64,000 bases of DNA, from the NCBI RefSeq assembly GCF_900129785.1, contig NZ_FSRC01000002.1, forward strand, positions 372,001-436,000, given 5' to 3'. Of this stretch, positions 55,152 to 62,365 are shown piece by piece. The notes under the pieces are model-generated. The model was not told the DNA's origin. It did no database searches and saw only the letters and a program-made list of their open reading frames with translations. The number at the start of each line of letters is the position of its first letter. Positions within the stretch are counted from its first letter, which is position 1. The DNA is from Algoriphagus halophilus. GTDB lineage: Bacteria > Bacteroidota > Bacteroidia > Cytophagales > Cyclobacteriaceae. Made by a program: the position numbers and the translations under genes.

Positions 55152-55913
55152 TTATTGCTGCTCCGTCATTAAAACAGGAGGCTTATACCCTATGGCATAT
55201 GGGGTCCAAATTTCGTAGATAGGATTTCCGGTAGAACTCTTCCCGGAATGGTGCCACTCGCCATCTATTACTTCATAATCGAATCCTAAATTTGCTCCTA
55301 CTCTGCTATCATCTCTTGAAAAGAAAGTGATACTTTCTACATATTTTCCATTTTCTGCGGTATAGGTTCCACCACCTGATCCTGAAAATTCCTTCGTTTC
55401 TGAATTAAATGCAACCCACTGGAATCTTCCTCCACCTAGAATCTTGATGGTTCTTCTAGCACCTGGAGTAGATCTTGAAATCTCACCATCTCTTTTCCTT
55501 CCGGTGATCACCCAATTACCAGTCAAATCATCCACTCTTTCAGGCAATTTCTCCCAGATTTCTACCAGCATTCTTCCATTTATTTCTGAAGAGATCACCA
55601 TTTTACCATTGGTCAAGTCTAACTGATATTTATTGGTAGTTCCTACTTGAAATGGATCCAAAGTAAAAAAGTCAAGTGTTTCATAATACATCCCATCCTC
55701 GAACCTATATGGACCTCCTCCTGCACTTATGAAATGATTATCGGCCACCTTTTTCGCCCCAAAGGCAAAGTAATTGTCCTGGTAGATTTTCACATATTCC
55801 TCATCTGTAACCTCAGTTCCATTTTGGTGAGTAAGCTTCCAAGCACCATTTAAATCTTGGGCATTTACCCATCCGAAGAGTAATAACAACGGAAGGAAAA
55901 CAAATTTTTTCAT
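55152..55913 (-). CDS. Exported protein with two tandem lipocalin-like repeats
   Basis: The 253-residue protein has a signal peptide (MKKFVFLPLLLLFGWVNA-Q). The two halves repeat the same plan: DLNGAWKLTHQNG ... YFAFGAKKV ... GGGPYRFEDGMYYETLDFFT ... and DLTGNWVITGRKRDG ... FQWVAFNSE ... GGGTYTAENGKYVESITFFS. That suggests an internal duplication of a calycin/lipocalin-like beta domain of about 110 residues. It is typical of Bacteroidota envelope proteins without assigned role. It is monocistronic and opposite to the cysteine desulfurase gene. Confidence 0.78.
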   Translation of the reverse strand: MKKFVFLPLLLLFGWVNAQDLNGAWKLTHQNGTEVTDEEYVKIYQDNYFAFGAKKVADNHFISAGGGPYRFEDGMYYETLDFFTLDPFQVGTTNKYQLDLTNGKMVISSEINGRMLVEIWEKLPERVDDLTGNWVITGRKRDGEISRSTPGARRTIKILGGGRFQWVAFNSETKEFSGSGGGTYTAENGKYVESITFFSRDDSRVGANLGFDYEVIDGEWHHSGKSSTGNPIYEIWTPYAIGYKPPVLMTEQQ

Positions 55914-56026
55914 GGCTTTTAGGGTTTAAAAATTTCTTTATTCTGAAAATTCACTAAGAATTTGGACAAAACCAATCATTTCTATTTTAATTACCGAGTA
56001 ATTTGATAGAATACTTATCAAAAGTT

Positions 56027-56350
56027 ATGAAAAAATACACGCTAGGAACCTCAAAAGAATCCGTTATGAAAATGATTCCTGAAAGATCTGTTAAAAAGAT
56101 CATTTTAGGAGACAAAAATATAACCTTAGTGAGAGTCGCTGCTGAGTTTTATGCATTTCAAGGATATTGCCCCCACAGGGGAGCTCCTTTGTATCAAGGT
56201 TCCTTAAATAACACGAATGAAATCATTTGTCCCTTGCACCAATACCGATTTGATATACGGTCCGGAGAGGTAAAAGCTGGGGCATGTCCTGACCTAGAAA
56301 CCTTTCCTACTCAGTTGAAAGATCAGGGTCTAGAAATTTCTATACCTTAA
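56027..56350 (+). CDS. Rieske [2Fe-2S] ferredoxin-like protein
   Basis: The 107-residue single-domain protein carries both Rieske cluster motifs, C-x-H (YCPHRGAPLY, near 49-51) and C-x-x-H (CPLHQYRFD, near 70-73), that ligate a [2Fe-2S] cluster. The spacing of about 20 between them is normal. Such stand-alone proteins pass electrons to oxygenases or assimilatory enzymes. No oxygenase is encoded next to it. The ATG at 56027 is preferred to the TTG at 56003. Its end overlaps the converging CsaA-like gene by 4 bp. Confidence 0.88.
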   Translation: MKKYTLGTSKESVMKMIPERSVKKIILGDKNITLVRVAAEFYAFQGYCPHRGAPLYQGSLNNTNEIICPLHQYRFDIRSGEVKAGACPDLETFPTQLKDQGLEISIP

Positions 56351-56685
56351 TGTAATTTGGACCCATTTGGAACAGGTTGATCGACGGTAGCCAACATAAT
56401 TCCACCATCCTCTGCAGTAAAACCAGTAACCAATACTTCTGACATAAAATCGGCTATTTGTCTAGGCATAAAATTACAGACGCAGATCACTTGCTTTCCT
56501 ATTAATTGGTCAGGCTGGTAATGATCCGTGATCTGAGCAGAAGATTTTTTTATACCAATTTCCTCTCCCAGGTCAATCCAAATTTTATAGGCGGGTTTCC
56601 GGGCTTTCTCAAAAATTTCTGCACGTATTATTGTCCCAATAATTAGTTGAATTTTGTCGAATTCTTTATAGTCAATCGTTTGCAT
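56347..56685 (-). CDS. CsaA-like tRNA-binding domain protein
   Basis: The 112-residue OB-fold protein matches the CsaA/tRNA-binding domain (Trbp111) family: GTIIRAEIFEKARKPAYKIW, then GIKKSSAQIT, LIGKQVICVCNFMPRQIADF, MSEVLVTGF. CsaA is a homodimeric chaperone or tRNA-binding protein. The frame begins at a TTG at 56691, but the ATG at 56685 (MQTIDYKEFD) is the normal start. It is divergent from the exported hypothetical gene at 56760. Confidence 0.9.
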   Translation of the reverse strand: MQTIDYKEFDKIQLIIGTIIRAEIFEKARKPAYKIWIDLGEEIGIKKSSAQITDHYQPDQLIGKQVICVCNFMPRQIADFMSEVLVTGFTAEDGGIMLATVDQPVPNGSKLH

Positions 56686-56759
56686 AGACAAATTTTTTTA
56701 TAATTTTAGGAACCTTTTGCAAATTCTGTAGTTAACCTAGTAAGAACACTATTTTAAAA

Positions 56760-57116
56760 ATGTCCACAAAACCTTTATTTCCTTTTAAGAAAATCGGCTT
56801 TTTAGCATTAACCATTTTTGGATTATGCCTAATCGCAGGTGAATCTTTCGCCCAAAGCGAGCAGGAAAAGGTGGATTTGGAAAATGCAAAATCTTCGGAT
56901 AGACCAATTTTAGAGGATCAGATTCAAAATTCTGAAAATATTTCTACTAAAATATTGTCTCCTAAGGTTATAACAAATTCTCCCAACAAAGTAGCTGTGA
57001 AAAGAGATTTACCAGCTGGGGGAGTAGACAAAGAAATCAAAAAAGAGGAATCTGTTCCATCCACTTTATCCTTTAATATATTCCTTTATATCGTGGATAA
57101 ATTCAAAGCCGATTAA
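56760..57116 (+). CDS. Hypothetical exported small protein
   Basis: The 118-residue protein has a signal peptide (MSTKPLFPFKKIGFLALTIF ... SFA-Q) and a low-complexity, charged mature part (KSSDRPILEDQIQN, KRDLPAGGVDKEIKKEESVP) ending in a hydrophobic stretch (SFNIFLYIVDKF). There are no motifs and no recognised family. It is monocistronic with its own bidirectional terminator. It could be a short periplasmic adaptor, but nothing shows this. Confidence 0.6.
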   Translation: MSTKPLFPFKKIGFLALTIFGLCLIAGESFAQSEQEKVDLENAKSSDRPILEDQIQNSENISTKILSPKVITNSPNKVAVKRDLPAGGVDKEIKKEESVPSTLSFNIFLYIVDKFKAD

Positions 57117-57137
57117 TCTGAATTTAAAAGTTAATCC

Positions 57138-57163
57138 AAAGAGGCTTAAAAGCCTCTTTTTTT
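57138..57163. terminator. Bidirectional terminator
   Basis: AAAGAGGCTT (57138-57147) pairs with AAGCCTCTTT (57150-57159), followed by TTT, between converging genes. Confidence 0.85.
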
Positions 57164-57176
57164 ATGTTTAGGTAAT

Positions 57177-57911
57177 TTACTTTTCAGAAATAAAATTCTC
57201 AAGGTCACTAAGCTTCAGCATCCCCTCATAATAAGCTCGTCCAAATACCGCAGCACCAAGTCCTAAATCTCTTAATCGTTTAAAGTCGTCAATATTCCTC
57301 ACCCCTCCACTCGCAGCAATATTAAGATTAGGGAATTTTTTAACTAACTGGGCATACAGCTCAAAATTAGGACCTTGCATCACCCCATCTCTCGTCACAT
57401 CAGAACACTTCAAGTATTTTAGACCTCTATCGTGAAAGAACTCAATATGATCATAAAGGTCAATCTCCGTCTTCTTTAACCAGCCTTTAATTTTAATTTT
57501 TAAATCTTCCGGATTAGTATCTGCTGCTAGATTGATTTTTTCCCGACCATAGGATAGGATGAATTGACTGAACCTTTCTGGGTAATTGGCTGCCGCAGAG
57601 GCAATCGTAACAGTCTTTGCTCCGAACTCAAAGCATTTGATCACATCTCCATCAGTGGAAATTCCTCCTGTAAAATCAACCTTTAGGTTTGTATAACCAG
57701 CTATGGCTTCCAAAATATGGTAATTTTTAGGCTCTCCTCTTCTAGCTCCATCCAAATCCACCAAATGAAGGCGCTCAATACCGATAGACTCAAAGTCCTG
57801 TGCGATTTCGAGAGGATTATTGGAAATAGCCTCTTCAGTAGAAAAATCGCCCCTTTTTAAGCGGACGCATTTGCCATTAATTAGCCAAATCGATGGAATT
57901 ATTTCAAACAT
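57177..57911 (-). CDS. HisA-like TIM-barrel protein with the catalytic Asp position changed to Trp
   Basis: The 244-residue protein aligns over its whole length with HisA (ProFAR isomerase): NGKCVRLKRGDFS, HLVDLDGARRGEP, FTGGISTDGDVIKCFEFGAK, AADTNPEDLKIKIKGWLKK (second catalytic Asp retained), SDVTRDGVMQGPN and ASGGVRNIDDFKRL. In HisA the first strand reads I-I-P-A-I-D with the general-acid/base Asp at residue 7-9; here it is I-I-P-S-I-W (Trp9, codon TGG). It is not in a his operon. I infer a HisA paralogue with changed or lost isomerase activity. It is monocistronic. Confidence 0.85.
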   Translation of the reverse strand: MFEIIPSIWLINGKCVRLKRGDFSTEEAISNNPLEIAQDFESIGIERLHLVDLDGARRGEPKNYHILEAIAGYTNLKVDFTGGISTDGDVIKCFEFGAKTVTIASAAANYPERFSQFILSYGREKINLAADTNPEDLKIKIKGWLKKTEIDLYDHIEFFHDRGLKYLKCSDVTRDGVMQGPNFELYAQLVKKFPNLNIAASGGVRNIDDFKRLRDLGLGAAVFGRAYYEGMLKLSDLENFISEK

Positions 57912-58056
57912 GAGTTAAAATTAAAAGAGTATAGTTCGAATTCTAGTCGGAAACTTTTCCATAAAGATAATACAGAAGTACCAATCCTATCCTTCGAACT
58001 TTGAAATCTAGTGAAAATTCAAACGTATTTTACCCAAATTGGTATAAATACTAAGA

Positions 58057-59088
58057 CTATTGGATTTTTAAACGGGCAATACGACCGTTGGATCCTGAAG
58101 CCCATATGGTTCCTTCCGTATGCCCAAGCTTCACAGCATGAAAGCCTTCAGATGAAAAGTTTTCCCAGCTGGTCCCACCATCTTTAGAGAAATCAGAACC
58201 TGTTGGTCCGACAGCTATTAACCAATGGTATTTTGGAAAATACACCACACCTGATCTATACCCCTTTGGAGCAGCTTTTGGTAGTTTCCATTCTTCTTCA
58301 CTCAGGTTGAAAGTAGCGGCTACTGAACTAGTATCTTCCATGTTGAGATAATCTCCACCCACTAAAAAAACTCCACCATTTCCGAGATTGGTAAGGGAGA
58401 AAATTCCTTTGCTTGCTTCACCTTGCATTAAAGGAGAATTCCACTGCTTCCATGTAGTTCCTTGATCCGGAGAAAAGTGTAGGTTTGCTTCAGTACCACC
58501 ACTACCTAGCCAAAGGTTTTCGCCATCCGATATCAAAGAAGAAGCACTTGCTGCAAATCCTGCCTCTCCTTCTTTTGCAGAAGGTAAATTAAGAAGGGAA
58601 TACCATGATTCCCCTTGGTTGGCAGATTGTAAGATCATCCATTTGCCATCGATAGGATCTCCAAAAACATATCCCTGGTCAGGACCTGAAAAAGAAATCC
58701 CATCCAAAAAAGCGGCTTCCACTTCTTGGTGTTTCAATTCCCAAGTTTTTCCTCCATCAATAGTCTTATAAATCACAGCAGGTTGGCCTGCAGAAACTAC
58801 TACAGCCTGCTCAGCATCAAAGGCATGAATGGATCTAAAATCTACAGTATCGAGTTCGGAAATTACGCCGTGATCCCAAGTAGCTCCTCCATCAAGGGTT
58901 CGTAACCAAGTGCCTCCGCTTCCAGATGCCCAGGCTATTTCATTCGTAACAGGTGAAAGCCCCCTTAAGGAGGCTTTCACAGGTACTTCAAATATTTCCC
59001 ACCCAAAGGGTTTTTCAGGGACTTTTATTTCACTTGTCTGGCAGGAAAATAAAATTCCCAAAGACAATATGGATAAGATTTTTCGCAT
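58057..59088 (-). CDS. YCF48-like (photosystem-assembly-type) WD/BNR propeller lipoprotein
   Basis: The 343-residue lipoprotein (SLGILFSC) has a Bulb-type/BNR propeller with repeated Asp-box-like turns (TLDGGATWDHG, TIDGGKTWELK, SANQGESWYSL, SPDQGTTWKQW, SKDGGTSWENF), as in YCF48/Hcf136-related and sialidase-like propellers. It is probably surface- or periplasm-facing and may bind sugars or a partner. It is the last gene of the minus-strand operon that starts beyond 64 kb, 8 bp after the isomerase gene. Confidence 0.8.
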   Translation of the reverse strand: MRKILSILSLGILFSCQTSEIKVPEKPFGWEIFEVPVKASLRGLSPVTNEIAWASGSGGTWLRTLDGGATWDHGVISELDTVDFRSIHAFDAEQAVVVSAGQPAVIYKTIDGGKTWELKHQEVEAAFLDGISFSGPDQGYVFGDPIDGKWMILQSANQGESWYSLLNLPSAKEGEAGFAASASSLISDGENLWLGSGGTEANLHFSPDQGTTWKQWNSPLMQGEASKGIFSLTNLGNGGVFLVGGDYLNMEDTSSVAATFNLSEEEWKLPKAAPKGYRSGVVYFPKYHWLIAVGPTGSDFSKDGGTSWENFSSEGFHAVKLGHTEGTIWASGSNGRIARLKIQ

Positions 59089-59096
59089 AGGCGAAA

Positions 59097-60014
59097 TTAA
59101 GATATATCTACTTTTCTGTACGCTTCAATTAATGCTCTTTCTCCCTCAACCCCTGGATTTGCATTTCCGTGTTCCATGCCACAGATACCCGTAAATCCTT
59201 TCTCGTGGATAAACTTAAATACATTGCCATAATTTATTTCACCGGTTCCAGGTTCTTTTCTACCTGGATTATCTCCAATTTGGATATAGGCAATTTCATC
59301 CCATGTTTTCTGCATGGTAGCAATAAGATTCCCCTCGTTTCGCTGCATATGATAGATGTCATAAAGAATCTTACAAGCTGGACTATCCACTGCCTTACAA
59401 ATCATATAAGATTGGTCAGCATGCCTTAAAAACAAGTCCGGATTATCACTCAAGGGCTCCATGACCATGACCAAACCATGCGGTTCAAATATTTCTGCAG
59501 CTCGCTTATACGCCTCAATCACATTTCCGGTTTGCACTCCTATTGGTAAGTTTCTTTCGAAATATCCAGGTACTACAGTCATCCATTTCGCATTTACCCG
59601 CTTGGCGACTTCCACTGATTTTCTACAGGTATCAAGGAAATGATCCATGAACTCTTGTTTTCCAGAAGTCAATGAAACTTTCCAATTATCTCCTCCATCA
59701 ACCACAAACACGCCCATACGCATATCCAATGATTCCATCGTTTTTGCGATCAATGTCTGATCCTCAATAGATCTTCCTAGCATCCCATTATCTTCCAATG
59801 ATCTGAATCCTTGGTCTGCCATAAATTTGAGTTGATCAACAAATCCACCTGGAGCTGAATTTCGGAACATTCCAAAATGCGGTGCAAAATCCATTTTAAA
59901 TGTTGGCTCTGCTTTGGCAGAATTACTTGCAAAAGAAGGCAATACAGCTCCAGAAGCCAACGTCAATGCGGAACTACTTAGTCCTAGGTTTTTTAAAAAC
60001 TTTCTTCTCTGCAT
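59097..60014 (-). CDS. Sugar phosphate isomerase/epimerase-family TIM-barrel protein
   Basis: The 305-residue protein has a twin-arginine signal (MQRRKFLKNLGLSSSALTLA) and an AP-endonuclease-2/hydroxypyruvate-isomerase TIM barrel: FRSLEDNGML, LVMVMEPLSDNPDLFLRHAD and GEINYGNVFKFI near the C-terminus, plus VDSPACKILYDIYHMQRNEG with metal-binding D/H. It probably acts on a 2-keto sugar or similar in the periplasm. It overlaps none of its neighbours but lies 2 bp after the Gfo/Idh/MocA gene, so translational coupling is likely. Confidence 0.88.
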   Translation of the reverse strand: MQRRKFLKNLGLSSSALTLASGAVLPSFASNSAKAEPTFKMDFAPHFGMFRNSAPGGFVDQLKFMADQGFRSLEDNGMLGRSIEDQTLIAKTMESLDMRMGVFVVDGGDNWKVSLTSGKQEFMDHFLDTCRKSVEVAKRVNAKWMTVVPGYFERNLPIGVQTGNVIEAYKRAAEIFEPHGLVMVMEPLSDNPDLFLRHADQSYMICKAVDSPACKILYDIYHMQRNEGNLIATMQKTWDEIAYIQIGDNPGRKEPGTGEINYGNVFKFIHEKGFTGICGMEHGNANPGVEGERALIEAYRKVDIS

Positions 60015-60016
60015 GT

Positions 60017-61327
60017 TTAGACCGTTTTAGTTTTACCAGGAATAGCATGTGGATAGAATCCATCTGCATTAGGTACCAACTTAGGAGTTGCATCCCAAGC
60101 CAAGGTATCTGGGAATAGGTTAATATCTGAATTGATCGCCTCTTCCATTGTGATCACTTTGCCAGAATAGGTCGCATATCTACCCAGAATAGATGTCATC
60201 GTACTTCTTGCTCCATTTTCAGCATCAGCAAATTTGTATTCCCCATTGACGATAGCCGCCCATAGCTCATTATGCTCTTGTTGATATGGATTGATATTGT
60301 TCTCACGATCATGCTCGTACAATTTCTTACCAGTATAATCGGTCAATACACCATGGTTACCAGCACTTAGATACGCGGTCCCTTTTGTTCCTTGGAAGGT
60401 TTCGTCCACGCGGTTAGCTGCACCTGGGAAATGACGACACTCACTGTGAATTACCGTTCCATCTTCGTAAGTAAATTGTACCGTATGATGGTCAAAAATT
60501 TCACCAAATTCTTTTCCAGTTCTTACCATTCTACCACCGGTACCTTCTGCTTTGACAGGATACCCCTTCTTCACCCAGTTTGCCACATCAATATTATGAA
60601 CATGTTGCTCAGTGATATGATCTCCGCATAACCAGTTGAAATAATACCAGTTTCTCATTTGGTATTCCATTTCAGTTTGCTCTGGCTTCCGAGGTCTAAC
60701 CCATACACCCCCATCATTCCAATACACTTGTCCACCAATGATATCACCGATCTCACCTGCATGGATCTTTGCTATGGTCTTTCTATAATTATCCTGGTAG
60801 TGCCTTTGAAGACCTACTACTACATTCAATTTCTTGGCTTTTGCTTCTTCCGCTGCCTTCAATACTTTACGAATCCCTACTGCATCCGTAGCAACAGGCT
60901 TCTCCATGAAAATCTGCTTTCCTTGCTTCACAGCTTCCGTAAAATGGTCTGGTCTAAACCCCGGAGGTGTTGCTAGAATTACCACATCAGCTTCTGCAAT
61001 TGCATGTTTGTAAGCATCAAAACCAACAAACTTTCTATCTTCAGGAACATCTACTTTTTCAGCACCATACTTGTCTAAAATTGGCTTTAAACTTCCATCT
61101 AATCTATCTCGGAATGCATCGGCCATCGCTACCAATTTGATAGGATGCCCAGTTTCCATTGCCTGGAAAACGGCTCCGGTTCCTCTTCCTCCACAACCGA
61201 TCAACGCAAGTTTAAGATGAGTCTCAGGGGCAGCATAAGCTCCCGGAACAATGAAAGAATTTGCAGCAAGTACTCCACCTGTGGCTATTGCTGAAGTTTT
61301 AATAAAGTCTCTTCTTGTGTTTTTCAT
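60017..61327 (-). CDS. Gfo/Idh/MocA-family oxidoreductase with Tat signal
   Basis: The 436-residue protein has a twin-arginine signal (MKNTRRDFIKTSAIATGGVL). The Rossmann domain (LALIGCGGRGTGAVFQAMET) and EKPVATDAVGIRKVLKAAEE catalytic-Lys motif (EKP, near 145) are followed by the Gfo C-terminal alpha/beta domain (MNWYYFNWLCGDHITEQHVH). It oxidises or reduces a sugar or inositol, probably with a tightly bound NAD(P). It sits 19 bp after the SUMF1 gene and 2 bp before the isomerase gene, consistent with one catabolic operon. Confidence 0.92.
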   Translation of the reverse strand: MKNTRRDFIKTSAIATGGVLAANSFIVPGAYAAPETHLKLALIGCGGRGTGAVFQAMETGHPIKLVAMADAFRDRLDGSLKPILDKYGAEKVDVPEDRKFVGFDAYKHAIAEADVVILATPPGFRPDHFTEAVKQGKQIFMEKPVATDAVGIRKVLKAAEEAKAKKLNVVVGLQRHYQDNYRKTIAKIHAGEIGDIIGGQVYWNDGGVWVRPRKPEQTEMEYQMRNWYYFNWLCGDHITEQHVHNIDVANWVKKGYPVKAEGTGGRMVRTGKEFGEIFDHHTVQFTYEDGTVIHSECRHFPGAANRVDETFQGTKGTAYLSAGNHGVLTDYTGKKLYEHDRENNINPYQQEHNELWAAIVNGEYKFADAENGARSTMTSILGRYATYSGKVITMEEAINSDINLFPDTLAWDATPKLVPNADGFYPHAIPGKTKTV

Positions 61328-61346
61328 AGTATTGTCATTTCAGGGT

Positions 61347-62306
61347 TTAATAGTCCGCAATAGGAGCTGCGGTATAGTATGCATTAATTTCTTCAGGGCT
61401 AGGTGGATTAAGTGGTCTAACCAATCTTAATCCAATAAATGGCGCTTCTGGGAACCACCATTGACTTTTTGGGATTTGAGGATCTAATTGTTTCCATTTT
61501 GGATCATTTACAAATCTTTTGGCAGAACTGACTTCTTCAGCTGGAGTTTTAAAACTTCCTCCTCTTACAATTCGAGGATAAAGTTCATCCGAAGGATTCA
61601 CTGGATTTTTTGAAGGGGAGTTTTTGTAGAATTCAGGATCATATTGATCAGCAGTCCATTCTAAAACATTCCCATAAATATCATAAAGTCCCCATGGGTT
61701 AGGTTTCTTTTGGCCTATCAATTGGGTCATTCCATCACTATTCTCTTTGGTCCAAGCATATTCTTCCAATTTGGATGCATCCTCACCAAAGAAATATTTG
61801 CTGTCAGATCCTGCACGAGCAGCATATTCCCACTCTGCTTCGGTGGGTAGTCTATAAAATATACCCGTTTTCAAATAAAGCCAATGACAATATTGAATGG
61901 CTCCATATTGAGTCATTCCAATAGCAGGCTTATTTTCTTTACCCATTCCAAAGGTCATATCTAAATACGGGATACTAGGTCTCGTTAAACCATCTACGAT
62001 TTCACCAATCGGTTCTTCTGATATAGCTAACTCATAATTCTTATCTAAAAACAATTCAAATGCATCCCAAGTGACTTCATGAGTTCCCATCCAAAAAGGG
62101 TCTAGTGTTACTTCATGTACAGGTTTTTCATCTGCATTGGAGCTTGTGGAAGACCCCATTTTGAAAGTCCCTCCCTCTATAGGTGTCATGTCAAATACAA
62201 CAGGAGTTCCAGGGATTTTTTGACTGTAGGGTTCGAATAGTGGCTTTTCAATCATGTAAAATGCCAAAATACCGATCAACAAGACCGGAGCAAGTACTCT
62301 TTTCAT
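61347..62306 (-). CDS. SUMF1/FGE-fold protein lacking the formylglycine-generating cysteines
   Basis: The 319-residue protein has an N-terminal membrane anchor (VLAPVLLIGILAFYMI) and a formylglycine-generating-enzyme-sulfatase fold: EGGTFKMGSSTSSNADEKPV, VTLDPFWMGTHEVTWDAFEL, YRLPTEAEWEYAARAGSDSK, NPWGLYDIYGNVLEWTADQY. The C-terminal segment that should contain the two active cysteines (R-G-G-S-W-x-C ... C-R) reads RIVRGGSFKTPAEEVSSAKR with none, so it cannot be a classical FGE. It may be a structural or sugar-binding variant, as in some gliding proteins. It belongs to the 57-64 kb minus-strand operon. Confidence 0.85.
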   Translation of the reverse strand: MKRVLAPVLLIGILAFYMIEKPLFEPYSQKIPGTPVVFDMTPIEGGTFKMGSSTSSNADEKPVHEVTLDPFWMGTHEVTWDAFELFLDKNYELAISEEPIGEIVDGLTRPSIPYLDMTFGMGKENKPAIGMTQYGAIQYCHWLYLKTGIFYRLPTEAEWEYAARAGSDSKYFFGEDASKLEEYAWTKENSDGMTQLIGQKKPNPWGLYDIYGNVLEWTADQYDPEFYKNSPSKNPVNPSDELYPRIVRGGSFKTPAEEVSSAKRFVNDPKWKQLDPQIPKSQWWFPEAPFIGLRLVRPLNPPSPEEINAYYTAAPIADY

Positions 62307-62365
62307 TTTAAATAGTAATCGAAAGAAATTAAGAAGTAAATTAATCAGTAATTATGTAAATACAT

